NCBI GenBank assembly: GCA_018268195.1
Contig: JAFDWZ010000049.1
Location: forward strand, 1 to 64,000
From: Bacteroidota bacterium
GTDB taxonomy: Bacteria > Bacteroidota > Bacteroidia > AKYH767-A > OLB10
DNA: 64,000 nucleotides
Direction: 5' to 3'
The notes under the pieces are model-generated. The model was not told the origin of the DNA and ran no database searches. It was given only the letters and a program-made list of their open reading frames with translations. This document shows positions 54,799-62,688 of the stretch, in pieces. Both the position numbers and the translations under genes were made by a program. How positions within the stretch are numbered: the first letter of the stretch is position 1; the number at the start of each line of letters is the position of its first letter.

Positions 54799-55578
54799 AT
54801 GAGCAAATCGGTTTTAACAGAGAAAAAAGGTTCTGTTTTGGTAATAACCTTAAACAGACCTGATAAATTCAACAGCTTTAACAGAGAAATGTCGTTGCTG
54901 CTGCAATCTGAATTGGATAAAGCAAACCATGACGAAAATATTCGTGCCGTGTTATTAACCGGCAATGGCAAAGCCTTTTGTGCGGGTCAGGATTTATCGG
55001 AAGCTATTGATGAAAGCGGCCCCGGTATTGAAACGATTGTCCGTGAGCATTACAACCCAATTATCATTCGCATAAGAAATCTGCATAAACCGGTTATTTG
55101 CGCAGTGAATGGAGTTGCAGCAGGCGCAGGAGCCAATATAGCACTGGCATGTGATGTGGTAATGGCAGCCGCTTCGGCATCCTTCATTCAGGCATTCAGC
55201 AAAATCGGGTTGATACCTGATAGTGCAGGAACTTTTTTTCTTCCAAGACTGATTGGATTGCAGCGTGCAAGCGCGCTGATGATGACAGGCGAAAAAATTT
55301 CGGCCAACGAAGCTTGTGCAATGGGAATGATTTACAAAGTAGCTGATGATATCACTTTAGCCGAAAACAGTTTGTCATTGGCTGAGCGACTTGCCGAAAT
55401 GCCAACGCAGGCTTTATGGCTTACCAAAAAGTTGCTCAACGATAGCATGAATAATACGCTTGAAGAACAGCTGGAACGAGAACTTCAGGAGCAGGTAAAA
55501 GCTGCAGGAAGCTACGACTACCAAGAAGGTGTAAAAGCATTTTTAGAAAAAAGAAAACCAGAATTTAAAGGCCGATGA
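54799..55578 (+). CDS. paaG: Enoyl-CoA hydratase/isomerase family protein, PaaG-like
   Basis: This is a 259-residue crotonase-fold enzyme. The oxyanion-hole segments are FCAGQDLSE (60-68) and GVAAGAGANIALACD (105-119); the single catalytic acid expected of PaaG is Asp141 in IGLIPDSAGTFFLPRL. PaaG isomerises the epoxide of phenylacetyl-CoA to an oxepin or moves double bonds in that pathway. The segment HYNPIIIRIRNLHKPVICAVNG is close to PaaG proteins. The start at 54799 was chosen over an upstream in-frame codon inside the intergenic region. The downstream gene overlaps by 4 bases. The remaining paa genes are not in this window. Confidence 0.85.
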   Translation: MSKSVLTEKKGSVLVITLNRPDKFNSFNREMSLLLQSELDKANHDENIRAVLLTGNGKAFCAGQDLSEAIDESGPGIETIVREHYNPIIIRIRNLHKPVICAVNGVAAGAGANIALACDVVMAAASASFIQAFSKIGLIPDSAGTFFLPRLIGLQRASALMMTGEKISANEACAMGMIYKVADDITLAENSLSLAERLAEMPTQALWLTKKLLNDSMNNTLEEQLERELQEQVKAAGSYDYQEGVKAFLEKRKPEFKGR

Positions 55579-56741
55579 ACAAACTTAAAATTTCTGTTGC
55601 AGGAGCCGGATCAATGGGCTCAGGCATTGCACAGGTAGCAGCTACCAACGGACATGAAGTGACTTTATTCGACAGTTTTGTTGCGGCACTTGATAAAGCA
55701 AAAATCAACATTCGCAAAAGCCTTGACAAAGCAGTAGAAAAAAAAAAGCTCTCTGCTGATAAAGCTGATGCCATAATGCATTCCATACGTTTCACATCCG
55801 ATTTGAAAGATGTTGCGGAAAGCAATTTGTTTATTGAAGCTATCATTGAACAGATGGAAGCCAAACAACAACTGTTTACCGAAGTAGAAAAACTGGTGAG
55901 TGAAACATGTATTCTCGCCACCAACACCTCGTCACTGCCGGTAATAGCCATTGGAAGCAACTGTGAGCATCAGGAGCGAATCATAGGTTTACATTTCTTC
56001 AACCCTCCGGTACTGATGCAGTTGGTAGAAGTGATACCTACTTTTAATACACAAAGCAACATTACCGTTACTTGCAAAACGCTGATGAGCAGTTGGGGTA
56101 AAATTCCGGTGATAGCCAAAGACACTCCCGGATTTATAGTCAACCGTATAGCCCGCCCCTACTATGGCGAAGCATTACGCATTTACGAAGAAGGCCTTGC
56201 TTCATTTGAAACAATAGACCATGCCATGAAGACCATTGGAGGCTTTAAAATGGGACCCTTCGAGCTGATGGATTTTATCGGCAACGACATTAACTACAAA
56301 GTTACCGAAACCGTTTTCGGACAGATGTTTTACGACCCGCGCTACAAACCGTCCATCACACAAAAACGTCTTTTTGAAGGTAAACTTTACGGAAGAAAAA
56401 CAGGAAAAGGATATTACAACTATGTAAATCCATCTACGGCTCAACCAGCAACGGATAGCAAACTACTTCAGTCGGTTTTTGATAGAATTTTTGCCATGCT
56501 GGTGAATGAAGCTGCCGATGCCCTGATGATGCATATTGCCTCTGCAGAAGATATTGAACTGGCAATGACCAAGGGTGTGAACTACCCTAACGGGCTACTC
56601 CAATGGGCGAACCACATAGGGCCGGGGAAAATTCTCGCAACGCTGGAACATTTGTTCGAGTGGTATGGCGAAGACAGATACCGTCCGTCACCTTTGCTCA
56701 AGCAGGTTGTTGCAGACAAAACATTGTTTAAAACAAGGTGA
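55575..56741 (+). CDS. paaH: 3-hydroxyacyl-CoA dehydrogenase, PaaH-like
   Basis: This is a 388-residue NAD-dependent dehydrogenase. The N-terminal Rossmann motif is VAGAGSMGSGIAQ, followed by ATNTSSLPVIAIGS and IGLHFFNPPVLMQLVEVI with the catalytic His. The C-terminal domains include DTPGFIVNRIARPYYGEA and GGFKMGPFELMDFIGNDI. A second C-terminal dehydrogenase repeat (residues about 290-385) is typical of PaaH/PaaC type proteins. It overlaps the paaG stop by 4 bases, so the two are coupled. Roles in phenylacetate breakdown and in general acyl-CoA oxidation are both possible. Confidence 0.87.
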   Translation: MNKLKISVAGAGSMGSGIAQVAATNGHEVTLFDSFVAALDKAKINIRKSLDKAVEKKKLSADKADAIMHSIRFTSDLKDVAESNLFIEAIIEQMEAKQQLFTEVEKLVSETCILATNTSSLPVIAIGSNCEHQERIIGLHFFNPPVLMQLVEVIPTFNTQSNITVTCKTLMSSWGKIPVIAKDTPGFIVNRIARPYYGEALRIYEEGLASFETIDHAMKTIGGFKMGPFELMDFIGNDINYKVTETVFGQMFYDPRYKPSITQKRLFEGKLYGRKTGKGYYNYVNPSTAQPATDSKLLQSVFDRIFAMLVNEAADALMMHIASAEDIELAMTKGVNYPNGLLQWANHIGPGKILATLEHLFEWYGEDRYRPSPLLKQVVADKTLFKTR

Positions 56742-56781
56742 TAAATTTCTAATTACCCGTTTAGATGCTGTTTTAAGTTTT

Positions 56782-56789
56782 TATTTTTG
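56782..56789 (+). promoter_or_regulatory. Candidate -7 element for the oxoamine synthase gene
   Basis: TATTTTTG matches TAnnTTTG and ends 25 bases before the ATG at 56815. Confidence 0.45.
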
Positions 56790-56814
56790 CAGAAGTTGAG
56801 GTAAGGGATAAAGA

Positions 56815-58089
56815 ATGGAAAAAACTGAAACGAAGAGCAGATTTCAAGAAGCAATTGAAATCATAACAAAGGTTGCTGAAGTTACAACAAAACTTGGAAT
56901 TGTACACTGCAAAGCAGATGATAAGGAATTAGATGGCAGGCATGTCACGGTTGGTGGCAGCAAAAAACTGTACTTCGGGTCATGCGGTTATTTGGGTATT
57001 GAAAAACATCCAAAAATTATTGAAGCCGCAGTGGATGCATTGCATACCCATGGGGCACAATTTGCATCGTCCAGAGCCTACATTTCTTCCAGTTACTACG
57101 AAGAAGTAGAATATTTATTTCATAAGATGTATGGCCGTCCGGGGCTGGTGCTGCAGTCGCTTACACTTGGGCACATTACCCAACTTCCGCTTTTGGTGGG
57201 TGATAATGATGTGGTGATAATGGATATTCAGTCGCATGACAGTATTCAGTCGGCAACATCTATGCTCAAGCTCAGAAACATCAAGGTTGAAGTGGTTCGT
57301 CACAACCGTATGGATATTCTTGAAGACCGAATTAAATTCCTGAAAAATCGTCATAAGAAAATCTGGTATCTGGCTGACGGAGTTTATTCCATGCACGGAG
57401 ATTTTACTCCGGTGAAAGAACTTTATGCTCTGGCCGATAAATATGAGCAGTTATATCTTTATCTGGACGACATTCACGGAATGAGCTGGACAGGGCCTCA
57501 CGGAACCGGAATGATAATGAATGAAGCTCCCTACTATCACCGAAAACTTTTTCTCTCCACAGGTATGACCAAGGCTTTTGGTACTGCCGGTGGTCTTCTC
57601 ACCTTCCCTGATGACGAATATTTTAAACTGGTAAAAACCTGCGGTAAAGGATTTATTTTCTCCGTACAGCTTCCTCCTGCAATTATTGCCGCCACCATAG
57701 CTTCCTGCAAGATTCACCTAAGTGATGAAATAATAGGATTGCAAACAGCTTTAAAAAGTAAGATAGATTACTTTAACAACAAGGCTGAAGCACTGGGGCT
57801 AATGTTGGTAGGCAAAGCGCAATCGCCCGTATTTTTTATAGGTGTCGGCAAGCCCGATGTAGGTTACGACCTTGTTTTACGTATGCAGAAAGCCGGATTT
57901 TTCTTCAACCTATCCGTATTCCCTGCGGTAAGTATAAAACAAACCGGTTTGCGCATAACGCTTACCAACCACAATACGCTGGAAGATATAGACCGTTTGC
58001 TGGAAACACTTGCTGAATACCTGCCTGTGGTACTCAAAGAACATGGCACCAATATGGATGAGGTCAGAGAATTTTTTGCGGGACACTGA
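56815..58089 (+). CDS. PLP-dependent alpha-oxoamine synthase family enzyme
   Basis: This is a 424-residue cytoplasmic enzyme of the family that includes BioF, Kbl, HemA and serine palmitoyltransferase. The PLP-binding Asp and His are in LYLDDIHGMSW (Asp219, His221) and the Schiff-base lysine is in STGMTKAFGTAGG (Lys253); MDIQSHDSIQSA gives the stacking His. The motif around the lysine differs from the HKxxG pattern of BioF. The family joins an amino acid to an acyl-CoA or acyl-ACP. In Bacteroidota, such enzymes make sphingolipid, sulfonolipid or pyrroline-type products; the substrate here cannot be assigned. Its last 26 bases overlap the convergent acyltransferase gene. Confidence 0.82.
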   Translation: MEKTETKSRFQEAIEIITKVAEVTTKLGIVHCKADDKELDGRHVTVGGSKKLYFGSCGYLGIEKHPKIIEAAVDALHTHGAQFASSRAYISSSYYEEVEYLFHKMYGRPGLVLQSLTLGHITQLPLLVGDNDVVIMDIQSHDSIQSATSMLKLRNIKVEVVRHNRMDILEDRIKFLKNRHKKIWYLADGVYSMHGDFTPVKELYALADKYEQLYLYLDDIHGMSWTGPHGTGMIMNEAPYYHRKLFLSTGMTKAFGTAGGLLTFPDDEYFKLVKTCGKGFIFSVQLPPAIIAATIASCKIHLSDEIIGLQTALKSKIDYFNNKAEALGLMLVGKAQSPVFFIGVGKPDVGYDLVLRMQKAGFFFNLSVFPAVSIKQTGLRITLTNHNTLEDIDRLLETLAEYLPVVLKEHGTNMDEVREFFAGH

Positions 58090-59149
58090 TTTCGAAATAC
58101 TTTTTCATTCGCAGAAAAGGAGTTTCAAGCCATATCCATGACAGATGTGCAATAACAAATGTCAATATTAAGGAAAGTAACAGAACCCCTGTTTTGTTAG
58201 GATGTAAAATTCCCAATTTATGCGAAAAGCTTACGAGCAAAGTAGGTATCACTTTGTGATATAAATAAATGCCATAACTGATTTTTCCTCCGTATTGTAC
58301 CCATTTCCATTCCATCACTTTTTTAATTACGCCACTAAACCCTTCCACTCCTTTCAGAACTATTGAGCCGGACAATAAGACTAAGCTAATACATAAGAAT
58401 GGGTCATTACGTGGTTTGTCATAAGATGTATAAAGCGTTAACAGAATAGCTATGGGCAATAAAAAAGGCAGCCAACGCTTTGCAGTGGTTAAAAAATTAA
58501 GCTGATAATGATACGCACATGCCAATAAAGCACCTATTCCGATAGTATCCATTTGAGAGATGGGCAAAAGGAAAGGATCGCCCTCCAGCAAAAAAAATTG
58601 GTTAATGATGGCTTTAAGAAAATATCCGGTGACAATCATGGCAATAATCCATTTGTGCTCTGAACGTTTGGGTAACAGAAGCAATAGTATAGGCCAGAAC
58701 AGATAAAACTGCTCTTCCACACCTAACGACCACAAATGATTATCAATGGTTCCCTGCCAGCCATAGTAGTAAAAAAACCAATTTGGCACGTAAAGCATAT
58801 AAAAAGGTTTCCATCCCGGTTGTGCAACGAAAAGCCCAAAAAATTCTAAAACAACATAAGAAAAAATCAAAATGTAATAAGGCGGAAATAACCTAAGGAA
58901 TCGTTTGATATAAAAATTCTTAATTATAAGCACATAAGAAACGGCAGGTTGCAAATTTTTTAAAGTCAGCAAAATACCTGTGATAAGAAACCCTGATATT
59001 GCGAAGAAAATTTGCACACCATAAAATCCTGTCGGGAATTTAAAACCAAAATTCAACTCAGTTAAATAATGGTTGAACACGACCATAAGTGCTGCAATGA
59101 GCCTTATACCGTCCAAATGAGGGAAATACTTTAAGGTGGGTTTAAGCAT
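58064..59149 (-). CDS. Acyltransferase 3 family membrane protein
   Basis: This protein of about 361 residues (counted from MLKPTLK at 59149; an in-frame ATG at 59185 would add 12) has about ten membrane segments. The family motif is FPHLDGIRLIAALMVVFNHY, with the His that is essential in OafA-type enzymes, then FFAISGFLITG and VEEQFYLFWPILLLLL. It resembles inner membrane O-acetyltransferases that modify lipopolysaccharide, peptidoglycan or exopolysaccharide. The C-terminal 9 codons overlap the end of the oxoamine synthase gene on the other strand. No partner glycan genes are adjacent, so the substrate is open. Confidence 0.87.
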   Translation of the reverse strand: MLKPTLKYFPHLDGIRLIAALMVVFNHYLTELNFGFKFPTGFYGVQIFFAISGFLITGILLTLKNLQPAVSYVLIIKNFYIKRFLRLFPPYYILIFSYVVLEFFGLFVAQPGWKPFYMLYVPNWFFYYYGWQGTIDNHLWSLGVEEQFYLFWPILLLLLPKRSEHKWIIAMIVTGYFLKAIINQFFLLEGDPFLLPISQMDTIGIGALLACAYHYQLNFLTTAKRWLPFLLPIAILLTLYTSYDKPRNDPFLCISLVLLSGSIVLKGVEGFSGVIKKVMEWKWVQYGGKISYGIYLYHKVIPTLLVSFSHKLGILHPNKTGVLLLSLILTFVIAHLSWIWLETPFLRMKKYFEISVPQKIL

Positions 59150-59384
59150 TATAAAATTTCGGTTCGCAAATAAGAACGATTCCATTTATCAGGAGAAAGT
59201 TATTTGATGAAACTCATTTATTTTTTGGTAAACGCATTTTTCTGATGTTTCAATGATTAATTTTTATTGGCATTATTAGGCTCAGATGTGCAAGCCTATT
59301 CAAAACAAGGACCTCCGGCAGTTAAAAAAGCAGCAGAAATAATCCCATACGAAAATCGGCAATAACCTGAAGTATTACAGCCAT

Positions 59385-59413
59385 AAAAAAAGAGCGACCT
59401 GAAGTCACCCTTT
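59385..59413 (-). terminator. Probable terminator after the response regulator gene
   Basis: On the minus strand GGGTGAC and GTCGCTC form a 7-bp stem with two G-U pairs, extended by AAA/TTT, with a 5-base loop and a run of seven T residues (59391 to 59385). It lies 21 bases after the response-regulator stop. Confidence 0.7.
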
Positions 59414-59433
59414 CGTATAGAACAAACTTAAAC

Positions 59434-59862
59434 TCAACTATAACTTGGAAAACAATTGCGCTGCCAATAACCGTCAAGATAATGAAAGCGGTTATCGAAA
59501 TCACTTATGTTTAATGGCTTGATAAAATATCCTGCAACGTTGTATTCATACGCTGTTTTTACATCGGTTTCATCCTCTGAAGTAGTGAGCACACAAACAT
59601 GTAAATCTTTAAGTTCAGGGTCTTCTCTGAGTTCTTTCAGAAACTCCAAACCATTCATCAAAGGCATATTTATATCGAGCAAAACAATGTCAGGGCGTTT
59701 TATTTTTATATCACTCAAACCCCTTAACATCATCAGTGCATCCAAGCCATTATGTGCGCTTTCAATTTTATAAGGCGAATCAAGTTTCCCAATAGCTCTT
59801 TTAATTACCATGCTATCTACCTTATCGTCTTCAACGTGTAATATTGTCAACTGCTTACTCAT
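59434..59862 (-). CDS. Stand-alone response regulator (receiver domain only)
   Basis: This 142-residue CheY-like protein has the acidic pair Asp12-Asp13 in HVEDDKVDS, phosphoacceptor Asp63 in LLDINMPLMNG, Thr94 in LTTSEDETD and Lys115 in GYFIKPLN. The insertion RGLSDIKIKRPDIV before the Asp strand and the lack of an output domain are typical of Rcp1-like regulators, which partner phytochrome-type histidine kinases. It is divergent from just such a kinase gene, with 102 bases between the starts, so the two probably form a pair. The downstream target is not evident. Confidence 0.92.
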   Translation of the reverse strand: MSKQLTILHVEDDKVDSMVIKRAIGKLDSPYKIESAHNGLDALMMLRGLSDIKIKRPDIVLLDINMPLMNGLEFLKELREDPELKDLHVCVLTTSEDETDVKTAYEYNVAGYFIKPLNISDFDNRFHYLDGYWQRNCFPSYS

Positions 59863-59891
59863 TTCATGTCTTTTTTAAGCATTAATTGATG

Positions 59892-59899
59892 CAAAAATA
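59892..59899 (-). promoter_or_regulatory. Candidate -7 element for the response regulator gene
   Basis: CAAAAATA reads TATTTTTG on the minus strand, 29 bases before the ATG at 59862. Confidence 0.4.
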
Positions 59900-59964
59900 A
59901 AACTTTTATTAGGAATTCCCGTAAAAACATAGTATGTTTAACACAATTTTATCAGCATCTTTCT

Positions 59965-61743
59965 ATGAATAAACCTGCTGTAAAATGGCTAATCAGAAAG
60001 CTATTTTTAATAGACATTTATCGAGACATTCCTGAAGACGATATCATTGCAAGGCAGCGATTCAATCTTTTCAGGATATTTAATATTGTTGCTATACTGG
60101 GTATAGGAGCCATCGCTTTTCAGGCAATTTATGTTTTCAAAATTAATCCTGTACTGAGTAATGTGCTGTATGCCCTTGAAGCAATAATCATTATCAATTA
60201 TCTATCCATTAACTTTCACAAGAGGAGAAAAATAGCCGTATGGATAAGTTTGTTAGCCTGTCTGGCAGCCCTTCATTATAACTCCTATTTTGCAGGTGGA
60301 GTCCGTAATTCAGGGATGTTTTACCAGGTAGCCTTTATCCTTATAGCTTTCATGCTTCTGGGGTCAAAGTCAGGGAAATGGTTTGCATTACTCTGTATTC
60401 TCAATACGATTTATTTTTATTTTATAACAGAATATACCTCTTGGGTAAATTACGATTTCATTGGCTATTCATCCTCGCTGATTAATCAGGATTACTTGTT
60501 AACGGGTTTGGTGAGTCTGATTGTGATAGGTAGCCTGATTAATAACCTTGAAAGTAATAAGAATGTGGTGATTGCCACCATCACAGAATCAAGAAACAAA
60601 TTAGCTCTGATAAACAAAGAACTTAAAAAGCTTTCGCTGGTGGCGAGTAAAACGGATAATGCCGTTGTGATTACAGATGCTGCGGGGAAGATAGAATGGC
60701 TGAATGACGGATTTACACGCATGTCAGGATATACCTTTAATGAAGCATTTGAACAACCATTGCTTCCGCTGATTACAGGAAGTGAAACCGACCCGAATGA
60801 ATACGAGAAATTGGTGAATGACCTTGCTGCATTTAAATCATGCGAAAGCGAATTGCTGAGTTACGATAAAAACAAAATACCTCTTTGGACACATCACAGC
60901 ATTACGCCTATAACTGATGATAATGGCAGTTCAAAGAAATTCATTTTCATCATTCGTGATATTCATGAGCGCAAGAATGCTGAAATTAAAATGGAAGCAT
61001 ACCTTCATGACCTTGAAAAAACCAATGCTGAACTTGACAAGTTTGCATACATTGTTTCGCATGACCTGAAAGCACCTTTGCGTGCAATAGGCAACCTGTC
61101 GGATTGGATTGCTGAAGAGAGTGGTGATATATTACCGGAAGATTCGAAGGAAAATCTTAACATCATACAAGGAAGGGTGAAACGTATGGAACAATTAATT
61201 AATGCCATACTTGAATACTCTAAAGCTTCCAAAAGAAAAGGAACCCAGGAATTATTTTCTTTCAAAGAAATTATTGAGGATGCAGTTGATTTAGTTGCGT
61301 CATCAGCTGATACAAAAATTACATTAAACGGAAATTTCCCTGAATACTATGGCGATAAGGTAAAGTACCAACAGGTGTTTATGAACCTCATCAGCAATGC
61401 CATTAAACATAATCCAAATCCTCAAAAAGAGGTCAACATTACTATTTCCGAACAGGATAAATTCTGGAAATTTTGCATTGCCGATAATGGACCGGGCATA
61501 GACCCAAAATATCACGAAAAAATATTCGTCATTTTTCAGACACTTAAAGCAAGAGATGAATTTGAATCAACCGGCATAGGATTGTCAATAGTGAAAAAGA
61601 TTATTGAAGAAGCCGGTGGCACCATCACTCTTGACTCAACTCCCGGCAAAGGCTCTGTATTTTGTTTTACAGCACCCAAAAACAGTATTGACCCTGCCAT
61701 TATTACAGGAAAATTATCTAAGGAAGAAATTCTTAAAGTGTAA
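59965..61743 (+). CDS. Membrane-bound PAS sensor histidine kinase
   Basis: This is a 592-residue kinase. Residues about 30-195 hold six or so membrane segments (for example FRIFNIVAILGIGAIAFQAIYVF and FALLCILNTIYFYFI). A PAS domain follows (about 220-335, NAVVITDAAGKIEWLNDGFTRMSGY, plus a PAC end FIFIIRDIHERKNAEIKM), then a HisKA domain with His366 in IVSHDLKAPLRAIGNL. The ATPase domain has NLISNAIKHNP (N box), FCIADNGPGIDPKYHEKIF and TGIGLSIVKKIIEEAGG. The DLKAPLRAI HisKA type is that of phytochrome-like kinases, but no chromophore domain is present. It is divergent from the Rcp1-like regulator. Confidence 0.93.
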   Translation: MNKPAVKWLIRKLFLIDIYRDIPEDDIIARQRFNLFRIFNIVAILGIGAIAFQAIYVFKINPVLSNVLYALEAIIIINYLSINFHKRRKIAVWISLLACLAALHYNSYFAGGVRNSGMFYQVAFILIAFMLLGSKSGKWFALLCILNTIYFYFITEYTSWVNYDFIGYSSSLINQDYLLTGLVSLIVIGSLINNLESNKNVVIATITESRNKLALINKELKKLSLVASKTDNAVVITDAAGKIEWLNDGFTRMSGYTFNEAFEQPLLPLITGSETDPNEYEKLVNDLAAFKSCESELLSYDKNKIPLWTHHSITPITDDNGSSKKFIFIIRDIHERKNAEIKMEAYLHDLEKTNAELDKFAYIVSHDLKAPLRAIGNLSDWIAEESGDILPEDSKENLNIIQGRVKRMEQLINAILEYSKASKRKGTQELFSFKEIIEDAVDLVASSADTKITLNGNFPEYYGDKVKYQQVFMNLISNAIKHNPNPQKEVNITISEQDKFWKFCIADNGPGIDPKYHEKIFVIFQTLKARDEFESTGIGLSIVKKIIEEAGGTITLDSTPGKGSVFCFTAPKNSIDPAIITGKLSKEEILKV

Positions 61744-61809
61744 GATAAATCAGATTTTGAATGAAACCTGCTCTTTAAACAATCGTAATATAGTTTAAAA
61801 TGCAGTGAG

Positions 61810-62157
61810 ATGAATAAGTCAAAAAAAGTAATCAATAAAAACAGTCTTAAAGATTTTGATTTCGACCAGTACCTGAAGCTTAAAAAAGCTGAACGTGTAA
61901 AACTGCTGCAGCAGATGGTTGAAAAACTCGATTCTGAATCGAGAAAAAAATTTTTCAGAGGGTTGTTACCTTATGTGTTGTCTGACGATGCACGTACCAG
62001 AGAAGCGTTTAAAAACAACACCGGAAGACAGAACGAGAATAAGAGTAAGGTGATAGAAATATCATCAAAAGAACGAGAAATGATTAGCCAGATAGCAGAT
62101 TATTTTCACGAGCTTGAGCTGATTGTGGATTTGGACGAACTGCTATATAATCCATAA
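61810..62157 (+). CDS. Small charged helical protein of unknown function
   Basis: This 115-residue protein has no signal peptide, membrane segment or cysteine. It is rich in Lys and Glu and looks alpha-helical (FDFDQYLKLKKAERVKLLQQMVEKLD, then KSKVIEISSKEREMISQIADYFHELE). The end ELIVDLDELLYNP is acidic. It follows the histidine kinase by 66 bases in the same direction and is followed by a strong terminator, so it may be the last gene of that transcript. I do not recognise a family. A role in the two-component pathway is only positional. Confidence 0.6.
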   Translation: MNKSKKVINKNSLKDFDFDQYLKLKKAERVKLLQQMVEKLDSESRKKFFRGLLPYVLSDDARTREAFKNNTGRQNENKSKVIEISSKEREMISQIADYFHELELIVDLDELLYNP

Positions 62158-62177
62158 ACATAAAAACTATAAACAAT

Positions 62178-62207
62178 AAAAAAGACGCTCCGTAAAGCGT
62201 CTTTTTC
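62178..62207. terminator. Bidirectional rho-independent terminator
   Basis: AAAAAGACGCT (62179-62189) and AGCGTCTTTTT (62196-62206) form a perfect 11-bp stem with a 6-base loop, with T runs in both directions. It ends the kinase-side gene on the plus strand and the lipoprotein gene on the minus strand, 20 bases from each stop codon. Confidence 0.92.
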
Positions 62208-62226
62208 TGTTTGCAATAAAGTGTGT

Positions 62227-62688
62227 TTACTCGCCCTGTAAAGCAGGTCGTGACTGATGCAATGCCGGTGTATTTTCAGTAATCTGCACCAGATTATTTC
62301 CTTCAAAAGTTTTTTTCAGCCCATTCACAAAAGCATCGGCATCACTACTATCCATTTCCTTCAGTTTAAAACAAACATCCACCTCTCCTTCACGTCCCCA
62401 CCTTATTTCTTCTTTTGAAATGGCAACTCCCACTTCGTCTTTTCGGCTGATGTAATCTTTCAATTTTGCATAAGCTTCGCTGTCGGTACCTCCACCAATA
62501 CTGATAAAGGACACAATAACGCGATAATTATTTTCAGGGAGCGGAGTTTTTGATTCGGTAAGGGTAGCGGGTTTGCCATCTGCCTTTGAATCAGCGGTGG
62601 TGTTTTTTGAAGATTTGCAAGAGCCTGCCATAGCCACAATTATTACTATGGCAAAACTGTTCATCCGGTTAAGCATAAAGTTCATCAT
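62227..62688 (-). CDS. Small lipoprotein of unknown function
   Basis: This protein of up to 153 residues has a lipobox MAGSC (Cys24 from the first Met), followed by a Lys/Ser/Thr-rich linker (KSSKNTTADSKADGKPATL) and a folded domain of about 90 residues containing NYRVIVSFISIGGGTDSEAY, KEEIRWGREGEVDVCFKLKEM and DADAFVNGLKKTF. The start at 62688 overlaps the carboxypeptidase stop by 20 bases; a Met four codons later (MLNRMNSF) is as good for a signal peptide. The first domain segment resembles no family I know. It is probably cotranscribed with the M32 carboxypeptidase. Confidence 0.68.
   Translation of the reverse strand: MMNFMLNRMNSFAIVIIVAMAGSCKSSKNTTADSKADGKPATLTESKTPLPENNYRVIVSFISIGGGTDSEAYAKLKDYISRKDEVGVAISKEEIRWGREGEVDVCFKLKEMDSSDADAFVNGLKKTFEGNNLVQITENTPALHQSRPALQGE

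Noticed and set aside
59186-59433. Open frame at 59322-59504 and possible gene in the gap
   Set aside because: The frame overlaps the response-regulator C-terminus and its terminator; nothing else in the 248-base gap looks coding.
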